A DNA stretch of 64,000 nucleotides, taken from Lineus longissimus. Its lineage: Eukaryota > Nemertea > Pilidiophora > Heteronemertea > Lineidae. The first letter of the stretch is position 1, and each line of letters begins with the position of its first letter. This document shows, one piece after another, positions 32,831 to 45,620 of the stretch. A model generated the notes under the pieces. That model saw only the letters and a list, made by a program, of their open reading frames with translations. It did not search any database and had not been told where the DNA came from. The stretch lies in assembly GCF_910592395.1 (NCBI RefSeq), contig NC_088326.1, positions 1,803,001 to 1,867,000 of the forward strand, read 5' to 3'. Made by a program: the position numbers and the translations under genes.

Positions 32831-35709
32831 GACGATAACCTCGACTGTTGTTGATATCAGACTAAAAACCAAAACTTTAACTTTCGACTTCAACCAACTT
32901 CGTTGTGGACACTGATTTTTGTCCAGAATTGGTCATTACCATCAAATCTGACCTATCAAATCAGGACACCTCTATTGAGGACAGCATTTGCCAGGCTCTA
33001 GACTGAACCTTCTGTTACTGGCACACTTAGCAAAAAGTTACCTGAGAAGTGGTCTCCAAAACAGCTCGGGGAAGGGTAACAGATGACTCAAGCTGACTTC
33101 AGGATCATCAGTGCCGTATCGATAGAGCTTACACACCAACCATCTACCTAAGCAGGTGGAGCCCAATCAGTCAGCTATCAACCTGAAACAATATATGTCA
33201 TGATTGTCATTTCAATTCATTTTCAGTTAAATTTCAAACTTTGAAAATTTTTCTCAAAATGGCAAGAACGGATATCTCGTTTTGTGATGAAACACTAGAT
33301 AAGCAAAAATTACACCAAGCTGTAATACAACATTCTTTTAGTTGAGTCACAAATCAGGAATATTTCCATCAAAAGAAAGACTTTTTCTTCTTCATACACA
33401 CCTCCCTATCACACATGTCACAAGTCCTGTCCTTTGGTCCCAACCAGACTCCAGACTCTGGCTGTCCTTGCTGAGATATCAAAACTGCTCTGTCTCTTGA
33501 AGTGACATCCGTCCTCCGTCCTAAGCCAAACCAGTAACGCTATCTGAAAGAAAAAGCACAATGATACAAACAATTATTCAATAGACACACCAGTTTGGTC
33601 CATTCCCTAAGAACCTTAGACAAAGACAGTTGTATCATCTTCATTTTATTTCAGTATAAAGCACACATACAATCATCAATATAGCACTAATCAGTAAAGT
33701 TCATTTTAACTTTTTCACAAGGATAACCTAGCCTAGTCCTAAACTACGTCTCAAAAAGTTATTACCTATGATTATAGAAGTTTCACCCATCAGATAACGA
33801 TTCCTCAGAAGGGGGTCGTCATTTTGTCCCTTGTCAAGGTTGAACGAGTGAAAAATATTTTCTTGACAAAACACTCATTCAGGCATCGTTGATTTAGTGC
33901 GGGCCTGCATTCTCAAAGATGTCACTCCTTGACAACAAATCGCAAATCTTTCGCCCAGAAACTGAGGTAAGGTAATTCTGAGAAGATCTTTGATTGGCAA
34001 GTTTTGAAAGCACTGAGACTCCAACCTGCATCTTGGCTGTTGGCAGCAACAACCTTAAGCCAGAATCACCAGTTCAGGGTCTGTTCATTCAAAACAGATA
34101 AGTCACTAATTTGGCGCTAACGTTAATTTGGCTTAATCTGTCTGTCAGAATCTCTAAAAAAAAGTTGTCAGCTTTGCCTTAGCTTAGCTCTCACAGAGTA
34201 CAAGCACACAAGACTACCCTTTCTCAAACAACAGATTAGGCCATCTTTTCAAAGCGCATTTAAAATGTGACCCTCAACTTTTCGACCGCAAAGTTAAGTT
34301 TGTACATGAACGGGCAGGACAGGGGTATGTCTTTTGACATAAGATTTCCCCCTCAGCGAATTAGTGGTTCTCAAAGATTACACCATATCTCATCAGGAGT
34401 CGTTGACCAGAGGAAAGGAGTGCGGTCAGGGCCAATGGCCCTTCCACTAGACAAGAACACCCATGATATGAGAGGATTTGGGATTAGCTTGATTCAACTC
34501 AGATTAGGATTTAATGCTCTTAATGGTCTTATTAAGGAATTTTCACAGAGTTATAAGTTGATCTCAAAAAAAGATAAATTCTACTTTTAGAATTCCCAAT
34601 AGTGTTTTCTGTTCGCTATCAAAAGTCTGTGAAAAGTATTTATGGGTGTGTACCAGTGAAAGAATGGCTAATCTGTTCTCATTTTCCTTGTTGTATTGAA
34701 AAAGTAAAAATGAAAACTGGCTGTTTTAGGAATCTACATTTAAACCCTTCTGTTTGAATAAGCAGGGTTTATTTGCGGTGTTTTCCTGAGAACTTTCGAA
34801 TGCTTGATAAACCACGTCAAGGTATGGGGGTCTCACTGGAGTGTAAACAACATGGGCTCTTAAATGAGAAATGACGCAACCAGCCAAGTCGATATAATGT
34901 GAAAATAGCTATACTACGCTTGTTTTGAAGGACCCATGGTGACATAGGACTGTCCTTTTGTCTGGGTAAGGCTCCTGGGCCGTGGCTAAATACACTAGTA
35001 TTTATCTATCAGGATATATGACATATTGAGACCCTTTAGAAATCGTGGCCCTTTTAGAGAATGTTACGTAAGGGTGTTAAATACTCGGCCTTCTGGTTTG
35101 GATATATGCCTATATCTCATTGCGGAGTAAACAAGTTGACTCTTCTATATGGTATTAACTCTTTCCCGGTCGGGGATTTTGAGAAAAGGAAAATCATCAC
35201 TTCAAATCATGATTTTCAATCGAAACAGCTTATACAGATGATAACATTATGATGACGTTGATGATCAATCATAATGATGATGATGACCATTCCTGAAAAT
35301 CTGTGGATGGGGGGGGGTTGTTTCGATTGAAGTTTGAAATTAGGGTAGGCAAAACGTTATCAAACCAGCTTAGATAGTTTTGAAGGGGGCATTTGGATAG
35401 GCCATCCTACTCTTTTGTTTTTTCAGTGTTCAGGCAGTAATTTTCATCAGAATGTCTCCCCAAAACCAGAAAACAAACTGACCAGCTCTGACCCTGTCAA
35501 ATTCTCAGTGTCACTCGAGTGCACGCATTTGAGTTGAAATAGCAGCTTGGATTTTCACAGTGTTCTTAGGGGTTTGTTTATGTTTGGTATTGGGGGATTA
35601 CCTAACATTTCATTGGGAATACTTGTGGCGCTTTTGTTGGTTTTTGATAATACAGGAGTTTTATTTTCTCCCTTGAAAGAAGCTATTTTCTGGTCTCTGA
35701 CATGTTATT

Positions 35710-35930
35710 TACGATAGCAAAACGCCATATTTTCGCACCGCCCAATTTTGGCAATTCGCTAAAATTTCCTCAAAAATTTGAAAATTTCCATTTTGACAGA
35801 ATTCTAAATTTCTTAAAATTTCCAATCAAAAAATATTTTTTCACAATTTCATTCTTGCAAATCTAGCTTATTCACAACAGTTACAAAAGGAAAATTGCGC
35901 CCAAAATTAAGTGGTTTACAGTATTGGGTT
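35710..35930. mobile_element. AT-rich element ending GTTTACAGTATT
   Basis: Its composition and terminal motif match the element at 7088-7313 (right ends AGTTTACAGTATT and GGTTTACAGTATT). The left end is less clear. Confidence 0.35.
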
Positions 35931-38900
35931 TATTCCTATCCCAAAATTATTTCTACAAACTTTATTGGAAACAGACAGAGAATAGCATGAACAACAATGC
36001 CCTCCCCCCAGACATGCAAAAAACACTAGTATTTCAGCCCCACCCAGATAACCTGCACCCAAGTGACACCGGATAATTGACCAAGTTACCAAACTTGAGA
36101 ATTTGTCCCTCAATTCTCATTGGACCCCTTGCCAATGACACCTGTAAACTACCACAGCCAGCGGGACACATGGTGACCTGCCCAGTTACCTAAACCCTAA
36201 TTCACTTATTGTCCAAAATAGCCATGAGATCTGATAGAGGGCTGCATTGTATTACAATATAATTCGTTACCAATTATCACATTCGTGTCCTATTCATGAG
36301 TAGTACAAGTCATGTCTGGATAAACCAGTCAGCTGTAGCTAGTAACTTTGTTTTCATTGGCTGACCACTGAGGCCCTTATTTAAATAGCCATTGAAAATG
36401 AGAGAGGAGTTATAGTGTGACAAACAGGGTTTATATATCAGAGTTTGTTCAGCAGTTGTGAGTTGAGAAGTAGGATTGGTCAAACACAGGAGCTTTATTT
36501 GACACTTTCAGTAGCTTGGCTTGTGTGTGGGCAAGCAACTGACAGAAAGAGAAACTGTACAAGGACGGTGATATCTTGTGAGTCTTCTATCTCAGTCACT
36601 CTCCTCTGACAAGTTGTTTCAAACTAGACTCAAGCCATTTGAAATCCGGATGCCCATCCATCACTCAGGACTTTGAAAATCTTCAAATGCAGCTTGGTAA
36701 ACAGGAAAATAACGACACCACATCAACTCTCAGATCCAATCACTGGACCGATTTTGTCATCATTTCAAACGTACTGAACTCTGAACGTGACCGTAAACTT
36801 GTGGTGTTGCTAAATTATTGACGACGATTACCATCCAATATTTATGATATAATTCGGCGTGCATGGAACAAGCTGTGTGGTGATATTTATTGATCGGACC
36901 AAAGAGAAGGTGGGTGTACTCCGTATTTGATATTTCGAAATTCCGACATTTTGGTGATGGTTCTTTTTACTTGACATTTTCGTTTGATTACTTCACATTT
37001 GTTTTTCAGTTGTTTCATCATAAATTTTCGCATTTCCAAAATATCATAACTAATCTATATGATTTCAGGCTGATTGACAAACAAGTTATTTTACCCTTAT
37101 AGGAAGCAGACCCTTTGACACACTGAATAAAGGGTCTTCTTGTTTTCAGCAAGTCAGCTATCACAGTTATATCTAATTTTCTAATGTACCCTCCCAGATT
37201 TTAGGATGTTGTAGCCAGATTCCATGAAATACGTTTCAACACACCAATGATTCAAAAATTTACTTGGATACTTGAAGCCCTCATAGCATAATTACACTAT
37301 TATCACCCAAGATTGGTAATAAGTGATAGTACCCTCACTCAATTCTTTTCCACCTGTTCTGCTTTTCACCAACTGATGACATCACCTCGAGTGTCCTCTG
37401 CCATCCAGAGGACAGGTGGATGTGTGTCCCCATTGTCCTGGGCACAATCCCCATTATCGGAGGACAAACCCTAACATAAAACCCAGCTAATAACAATAAG
37501 CTCCCCATTTCTCATTCACTGAACAAGGACAAGCCCACACAATGTATTTTTCAAATATCAAAAACCCACATGCAAAACTCCCAACTGTTTTTCTAAAGCC
37601 TATGATTTGTGCACCTCACGCCTGTGTCAACTCAGTCAAAGCGATTACATAACGACCGTGACTAAGTCCTCATGAATAAACCAGAGGAGTTTGTATATGA
37701 AAACCCAACCACCAGAAAGACAGGCATTTTCTACATCATTAACGATTTATCATTCAAGTCTATTATTTAACCCTTTCTGGTCATGGTTGCATAATGATCA
37801 CTGATTGCATTCATGGTACAGGCCTATGCTGTAATTGTCTCCATGCAGTGTTGTGCGACTGAGACTCGTCAAAGTGGCAGTGGTCAGGGGGGGGGCAGGC
37901 AAGGTGACACATGCGCTAATCCTAAAGTCACAGATGGTGTCTTAGAACAGCAGTCTCAGGCCTAAGAAAGTGGACAGCGTTTCAATAGTATTCTGAATCC
38001 AGCTGAATACTGCTCTGCGCCAGGAGTTCTGAACTAAAACAGGGGCAGTTATGAGAAATGGGGGACCCTGAGCTTAGGATCTGTCCCTGAGAAGATACAT
38101 TTTCGTGGGCGGTGAAACTGTAGAAGGCAAAAGTGCTGAGCGTGCAAAATTCACTTTACACCTGAACTCATCACATGATGGTTGGACGCTGAATTCCAAC
38201 TCACCATTTTCACAAGTTACACTGACATAACATTACCTCCGCAACTTTTTCAAAAAGTCATGTGGGGGTCAGCCACTTGTGATATATCCTCGAGTCACCG
38301 AGCAGGTGAACCATTGAAAACATGTCTAAAGTTGTTTCAAAAATTGCTTAACATTGCAATCAAGTGCAACCACGACCTGTCAACTGGAAAATCATCTTAC
38401 TTGTGATCGACTAATTCCGAAAAATTCCGACAAATCATGACTCCTGGCATAAAAGGCGGTGATAATTTCAAGAAAATGATTTTGGTAATTACGCATGTTG
38501 CCAGTCAGGGAGTCTCCAAAACCATTTGAGGGATTCCATGCGGAGAGAAAGAACAATTTGGTGATTTACACCTCTGCCACCCGTGGGGTCATACTTGAGA
38601 ATGTCCATGAGGCCAGGACAATGTTTTTTTATGGATAGCGCAGTGTTGCGTGAAAGTCCATGAGGGCAGGACAATGTTTTTCAAGGGGGGGGCGGTGACT
38701 CGAGTGAATCTCCACGCAGAGGGAGAAGCGAAGCAAAGAGGGAAAGTTTCATCTTGGCCATGGTAGCCAAGTTAGGAACAAATGGTTTCAAATGTTTGTC
38801 ACTTTGACTAAATAACTTTGGAAGTTGGATTTTTCACCTTTTCGACTTCTCTAGTCTGACATGTTTCATGGATCGGAACAGAGCAGAATGGTCCTAGCCT

Positions 38901-39960
38901 ATAAAACAAAGAATACCTCAAATAGGAATAGGTTTTCTTGATCACTACCAAAAAAAATTTCACTCTCAGAGAGACGACTTATAAAGACATATTAGATTTG
39001 TATAGACAGGAATAAGGGACATGAAAGACCTATAGAATAGCTGTTACATCACATTCAATAGGGTGAATAGTAAGCTATTTAGAGGGGTTTAAATGGTTGA
39101 GAATTGACCATGCTCTGGTGCAGGTGACAAGTGTGTTTTTCATGTTTGACTGGAGGCCTTAATGATAGGCTTATATCCTTTACCGCCCCGATATGTGCCC
39201 CTGCCCGTAAAGCAAGTTAATTTTCTTACGCAATCTTTTGAGTAAGCGTTGTAATTCTAGGGTGTTATGGCTGTGACTTGTGATATTGGAAGCCCTGATG
39301 TTTTTGAAAGGGTTCTCAGAGATTTTAATGACGTTGGTTGTAGAAGGACAGAATAGGCCCAATTTTCACCAGTTTTGGATGTGTCTTGATTGAGCTTGGT
39401 GTGGCCAACAAACTTCTCCCACGGCTGCACAAATGTAAGTATTTGAGTATTTTGACTTTACTCAAGTCACATGATCTGACCAACTGCTATCGAAAACAGA
39501 TTGGTCAGTTCCTAATTCCCAAATGTGACTGTAACTCAACTGTTATAATCTCACTAATTAACTCACTAATTGACATCAAAACAACAAACAGCAGTGTCAG
39601 TTTTACCTCTGATCCAATCCCCGTACAGAAAAATATCATTAATTAGTACAACTAATTAGCTAATTAGAGTGGATTACTGAGATGACACACCAAGCCCAAG
39701 TAACATGTTTATTACCAATTAACAGCCAAACTTTATTTTGAAATGACACATTCTGCTCACAAACAATACAAGCTGTAGGTCCTTGAATATCAGTCAGGAG
39801 TTAATTACTAATTTACTAAACTAATTAGGCCTACCCAGGTAATCGATTTTGGATAGTTGTATAAAGTGTTGATTGTTCTCTGGAAAGAACCAGTATCATT
39901 ACAACAATTTTACAGTCAACATCTCTCTGTTAATTTCTGAAATTTTGCCAGTTTATAAAC

Positions 39961-42900
39961 ATGAAGCGGAAAGCTAGCGACTCTAGTGAGGAAGTGGCTG
40001 GTATTACTGAGAAGGTAGGATGGTCATTTCGTTCTTTGAAGTTCATATCATCATATCATGATTACCGGCGTCGTAACCCTATTGGATTTATGCCGGAGGT
40101 GTGGAGTCCACTATAGGCTACTGTCCACCTATGTGGGATCTTTTACTTGCCCTGGCATAGACACTCAGGTACAAGGGACCACGGCTTTTAGTCTCATCCG
40201 ACAGACCCTCGAGTATTTCATACGTTAATGTACGTGTTGTGAAGAGCCAGGAATTTTAGTTCCTTGAAAGCCACGCCGGTTCATCCAGAAATACAATCCT
40301 GGGTTCTCCCCGAGATCGAACCCGGGCCCTATTGCGTGGTAGCCAGCAGTGTTAACCACTAGGCTATGGGTTCTCCCCAGGATCGAACCCGGGCCCTATT
40401 GCGTGGTAGCCAGCAGTGTTAACCACTAGGCTCTGGGTTCTCCCCAGGATCGAACCCGAGCCCTATTGCGTGGTAGCCAGCAGTGTTAACCACTAGGCTC
40501 TGGGTTCTCCCCGAGATCGAACCCGGGCCCTATTGCGTGGTAGCCAGCAGTGTTAACCACTAGGCTATGAGGCTCCTTAAAGTTCTATTTATTTTTTCTG
40601 TCAAATTGAAGTCCAACTTTGATGCAGACAGATTATTAGATGTTCTTAATGAATATCATTATTATTTGCTTTATTCCAACAAATTGGTGAAGGCATGTTT
40701 GCTGTAGGTTTGAAAGCTGGTGACTCCAATCCGGTAAGCTACATGTAGATGTACATGTACATGCATGTCTAATGTGGTCAGTGTTCATAAAGCTTTTCAT
40801 GTTTATTCTGGAAATCCAAAATGGGAGTCTTAAATCAAAGAATTAGCCACACCATCTGGTCTGTGATTACAGCACCAGATGACTGCTTTTTGGGTGGGTC
40901 CAGGAGCTTCACCCTGAGGCAGGACAACAATACTTTGTTTTCAAATCCTAAATACCATTGTTTTCCTAAATCTCCTGCCAACACCTCAATAAAAGAGAGG
41001 ACGTGGGTCTCCATTCTTTGCAAAGATTTCCTGCATGACTGGGCAGAGCATGGTGTGTTAATCCTTGTTGCAAAATGTTGTGGTTTGAACAATGATTACC
41101 CATCTTGCAAATGCGATTGTAATGACAACTGTCACTATTTTTTAGGCCCGAGTATCACCACCAGCACTTCGAATTCGTTCAGACGGAGGAATTAATTCCC
41201 AATAATTTCAACTTTTCAACCATTACAGAAGATTCACTTCAGTACCTTAAGCAAATGTGAAGGACAGAACAACTCATCACTATACTCTGACATGTTCGCA
41301 AACCACGCAGCTCCACAAAAAGCAGTTGCTACACTTTGTTGAACTTGGAGTTACTACCTTTTGCCGCTGAAGGCTGCTATGGCCTCACCACAATATGTCA
41401 ACAAATGCCCTGATGAAGTGCTCCCCATGAGGCCTCCTCAAGGCCAAGCACCTGACCCCTTCCCCTATCATTTCAGCTCTATCCTTTCACTTACTGCATG
41501 ACTTCACACATTCTTCATGACAAATTTCAATCAAAACGTTAACCCTCTCCTCCCTTTTGATCTTTACAGATGAGTAAACGCATCGCCATGGAGCCGAAGA
41601 AGACAGAACTGTCTGCGATCGAGCGTTTGAAACGTGCCCAGGGAATCCAGCCATCGTGGCAAGCCATGTGTGACCAGGAAGTCCTCCACTACGTCCAGGC
41701 ACTGGCGAACTCTATTGGTTGCCCCGAGGAACATTTCTTCTTCCCACTCTTGTCAATCACGGCTGCTCTTGTCAGCACAAACGCGTCAGTACACATCACC
41801 GAGTCGTGGAATGAACCGGCTGTGCTGTGGTTCGCCGTCTTGGCAAAGCAGGGAGAAATGAAAGCGCCCTCTATGAACATTTTACTGAAAGCGTTAGCCG
41901 ATGTCGAACGACGAAACAACGATCTGAACACTAGCGAAGACATAGCTGAAGGCGCTGATGCCAGCCTCGTTTTGGATGAGGTCAACTACAACCAGTCGAC
42001 ACTACGTAATACGCTAGCCCAGCATCGTAATCGTCTGCTTCTCATTGCTAAGGACTTGTCGTTCCTATGTAAACAAACTTTTGATAAGAATCCTGCCGAT
42101 TTGAAAGATCGCGAACGACGGCACGTGTTATCGTCAGTATACAACGGCAATGATCCCAACTTCAGTGCTGCAATTGATTCACCGATGTGTTTCAATGTTA
42201 CCGGATTCTTTAACCCAAAGCGTGTTCTCGGTATGATGACCGTCGATGATATCGATCCCATTCTAAGCCACATCATGTTCTCTTGCCCGCTTGAGCGAGA
42301 TTGCTTCATGGAGGACCTGAATCCCATGCCATCATACCTGCCTCCATTGTCGCTACTGTTCCACATCATCTCACACAGCAACCAGTATCCGACAAAGTAC
42401 CAGTTCAACGCAGACGCCCTGATTGTCGTCAACGAATACCTGAACGATCTTATCATGCAGAAACGTGCCGTTCCTAACGATGAGACGAAACGCTACATCT
42501 TCACGAAAGCTCGTGCCCAGTTCTGTCGCCTTGCACTCATCTGCCACATCTTACGAGACGCCATGCAAGAAGCCATCGCCAGGTTCGAGAAGAATTCCGA
42601 GAACGGCCAGAGCGAGGAGGAGTTGTACGCAGTCAACAACGACTGGAAATCGTCTGTGATCTCTATCGACGCAGTTCAACAAGCAAGAGAAATCATGGTT
42701 TACTTCATTGATCAGAAGTTGGGCCTACTACCAGGGAGCACAGAGAGCGTGCAACGACCTGAACCAGAGGTTCCTCGTGAGCAGCCAAAACAGATGGCTC
42801 CAGTCAGCGTACCATACAAGCAACACGCACAGCAATCCCAGTGGGCAAACCATCAGAATCCCAAAGCACCGTCTCCTGCCATGCCAGCCATGAACGTCCT

Positions 42901-44197
42901 TCAAGAGATGCACAACTCCGCACGCGAGTTCCTCAGTCACATGACCAGCTCAAGAGATCTGCAGAATCATTTCCGAGCCCAGCAGGCCGTCCATACACCA
43001 CAGTCTCGCCGATCGCCTGCCTTCCCGAGCCCCATGCACCCAATGATGCAACACATGAATGGATACGCTCAAACGAAAGCCGCCCTAGCTGCCCCGAGTT
43101 TAGTCACAGCGTTGCCGACATCATCACACTCGTCACACAGCATGGTGCCCATGCCATACCAGATGTCTCCATCGCCTGTTTCATCCGCGCCAATCAACAT
43201 GGTGAAGAACGAGAACGATAGCCCTCTTGCCTTAACATCGAAACCCCGCAGCAATGGAACGGCCAACCGATCATCGGGACACCATCGTAAGAACCCGAAC
43301 CCGCATCCAGCCCATGCCCGATCATCACCTAATTTCCAGGGAGCCGTCATACCACCCAACATGATCAAGATGTGTGGACGCACTCCAACGATCGTGGGCA
43401 CAGAGGGTGAGAACGGAACGTACCACTACGACTTTAGCAATCTCCTCCCATACGCATCGAAGAATCTCCGAAGCTTGTTGACATCCGGACATAAGGAGAT
43501 CAGCGCGTCGATCGTCGCAGGGCGCCACCTGATGCCGCCCACGAAAACTCCAGGAACAGAAAATCGCTACAAGACGGAAGCAGCCGTTGCCTATCTTCAG
43601 AAAGTCGCCGATCTAGGATTTGGGACGATCTACCGCACGAACAAGAAGAGCACTGTGTTCCGGAAACGTCCGTACGAAGAGTTAGAGTCCGAAAATCTGG
43701 ACATTCTGGAGAAGATTCAGGTTACTGAGTCGGCGTACAAGCGCATCAAAACTGCGATGAGCGATGGTGACAGGCCACGCAGACGTGAAAAGTTACCGAT
43801 AAGTATGGCGCCAATAAACTCGCACATGGCCTTCATGAACAGTCTAAACTTGGCTGCTAGCCAAGCCCACAACAACAACAACAATAACATTAGTCCGCTA
43901 CTTCTGAAAGAAGAGCTCCAGATCAAGGAAGAGGACGTCTCCATGCTCGGTGGCGACCTCTCTATGGACATTGACACAAGTTCCGAACACAGTACGAGTA
44001 TTAGTAACCCACCGAGTGTTGCCAGCACGCAGTCGAATGTTGTGAGCCAACCACCACATCTCGCAAGCTCCCCGCCGAACATTGCCAGCTCCCCGCCGAA
44101 CACTGCCAACATTCCGAGCAGTCACCATTTTACTATGACGCCGCTAAATTTGAAAAGAGAATCGCCTCTTGCGCCAGAGATTCAAGCCAGTACATGA
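39961..44197 (+). CDS. DUF3987/primase-helicase-like protein, two exons (893 aa)
   Basis: Exon 1, 39961-40014, encodes 18 residues starting MKRKASDSSEE and ends in phase 0 at GTAGGA. Exon 2, 41570-44197, follows a clear TTTACAG acceptor and is a 2.6-kb uninterrupted frame. The first ~380 residues resemble the DUF3987 family known from phage, plasmid and mobile-element primase-helicases and from some invertebrates. They show a hydrophobic strand then AKQGEMKAPSMN at the P-loop position, where the GKS Walker A is degenerate, then SLVLDEV as a Walker-B-like strand. The middle is Gln/Pro/Met/His-rich and disordered. A second folded block, about residues 625-740 of the spliced protein (YHYDFSNLLPYASKNLRSLL through VFRKRPYEELES), is basic and may bind nucleic acid. 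Loss of Walker A suggests a non-ATPase, perhaps regulatory, role. Family assignment is from memory of the fold pattern. If the exon-1 join is wrong, the ATG at 41570 gives 875 aa. Confidence 0.72.
40060..40568 (-). mobile_element. tRNA-derived SINE with fourfold tRNA head
   Basis: Four tandem 67-bp units (40301-40568) read on the minus strand as a tRNA-like head: A-box-like TAGTGGTTAACACTG and B-box GGTTCGATC inside a T-arm (CCCGG/TCGGG). The body (about 40060-40300) contains GTGGGATCTTTTAC and GTCTCATCCGA motifs, a conserved module I associate with SINEs of aquatic invertebrates. It sits in the intron of the DUF3987-like gene, in opposite orientation. One head is normal for a SINE; four is unusual. 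Confidence 0.7.
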
Positions 44198-45620
44198 GAC
44201 TCTTGCAGAAGGACAATGAGTGTACCATGGAGGCACAGTACTCCCTAAAAGTTATCTAAATCTCTGAATTTGAATATCAAATTCTAGTTGTACATAAAGG
44301 TTTTAAAGGATCGGCAAAAGTGGGTAAGACAATATACCAATTCAGTTGTTCAGAGGCGATGTGCAACTATCATCATTATGAATGGGAAAACCATTCTAAC
44401 TCAATCTAAGGATAATTTTGTGAAGTGTACAAGCTTTAACACACAATTTATTACTTTTATTTAGTCAATTGTCCAAAGATGCATTTGTAACAAAAGTTTT
44501 CATTAAAGAAGGAGTGTCCCGAGAGAATGATGGGCTGGCAATGATGATAATTCCAAAATTCTAGTGCAGGGGAGTTGCAGAAGCACCAACAGGTACAACT
44601 GAAAAAGTGCAGGAATAGTTTAAAGAATGTCAACATTTTCTGAAACAGCCCAGTACAATGCTCTACAGAGGAATGCAGTAGCTTCATTATCGGTGGCCCA
44701 GCATTATCTTGAAGACACTCTTCCTTTAACTGCGAGCAGCTCAATGGTTTTGGTAGATTAGAAAATATCAGTAGTTTAGTTTCAAAGACTGCCACAGTTG
44801 GCAGCACTTGTCAGGCTACATATTCTGTGATCCAAGTTTATTTATTTGGTTGGTTTCGAAATTGTTATGAACTATGCACTGTGTCAACTAAAACTCCACT
44901 GAACAAAGCACTTTTAATGACTTTTTTTAGGCCTTGATTGGGAATTGTAAACTTGTTCCGTAGTTAGTATCAATTTTAGAACCACCACTCCATATTTTTT
45001 CGTAGAGGCCCGAAGTCAAAATGTGATAACTCTAGACTAAATGTGGCTTTTTTAGTGTATAATTCTTTTGATGTTCCCTCAAACTCAAAGTAAACATTCC
45101 AAAATTAAACTCAAAGTTAGATAGTACCAGATGTACCACATATTTAGTTCCCTTTTTTTATGAAATGTCGAGTCAGACTATAAATATTCAATAAGACATT
45201 TTCATTCTGACAATCATGTAGACTAGAAATTATCTCATACACAGCTGACAAAACAAGCATTTGTAATTACTTTTTGCTCACTTTTAATTTATGTACATAT
45301 CATTTACATATTATCCTGGTCATTTGTATAATCTTGCAATACTTTTTGCAAATCACATCAAAGGGAACGTGTACTGCTGATGGTTTACATGCTCAAAATC
45401 AGATATTAGGAGCAGCAAAACACACAAGGTGAGGCGGTACAATTATAGGACCAAGTTCTAAGCACTTGAATGTGCACTGTCAGGTGTATGTTGTAGCAAG
45501 TGTCAAACTATAATTGTACCAATCTACCTTACTGCAAGTAAGTCAGAAGACTGATTTTTATACTTTTTTGTGAAAACCAAAGAATTGTAATGCTCAAATA
45601 AAACATTGTTTCAAATCTGT
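44198..45620 (+). other. Probable 3'UTR of DUF3987-like gene
   Basis: No reading frame. AATAAA at 45597-45602 is the first strong plus-strand polyadenylation signal after the 44197 stop in an AT-rich context, implying a 3'UTR of about 1.4 kb. A long imperfect hairpin lies at about 45429-45527. Confidence 0.55.
45429..45527 (+). ncRNA. Long imperfect hairpin in 3'UTR (candidate structured RNA)
   Basis: GGTACAATTATAG (45436-45448) is perfectly complementary to CTATAATTGTACC (45508-45520). Outside it AAGGT pairs with ACCTT across a 5-nt internal loop, and inside it CACTTG can pair with CAAGTG. The ~23-nt arms with a ~60-nt intervening loop are larger than a typical miRNA precursor. It could be a regulatory 3'UTR structure or a remnant palindromic repeat. 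Function is unknown. Confidence 0.35.

Larger units (their letters stand above)
29849..39960. other. Long gene-poor interval
   Basis: No protein-coding gene is supported over about 10 kb. Contents noted: an inverted ZMYND8 PHD-exon fragment (about 30995-31073); a tRNA-like SINE region (about 32590-32830); a possible untranslated minus-strand exon (33403-33545, acceptor TTCTTTCAG and donor GTGTGT) that could belong to the ZMYND8 5'UTR; an AT-rich element (about 35710-35930); and a G-rich 'gaggcaggacaatgtttt' direct repeat near 38600-38680. Short reading frames here look random. Confidence 0.55.

Noticed and set aside
40301-40568. Cluster of four tRNA genes
   Set aside because: T-arm and promoter boxes are present, but no acceptor stem pairs and a SINE body is attached; read as a multi-head SINE.
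40709-40734. Micro-exon candidate between acceptor GCTGTAG and donor GTAAGC, with sequence resembling exon 1
   Set aside because: 26 nt would break the frame between exon 1 and exon 2 and introduces a stop in the required phase; direct joining works.
41689-44128. Several minus-strand frames of 70-156 residues
   Set aside because: Shadows of the long plus-strand exon of the DUF3987-like gene.
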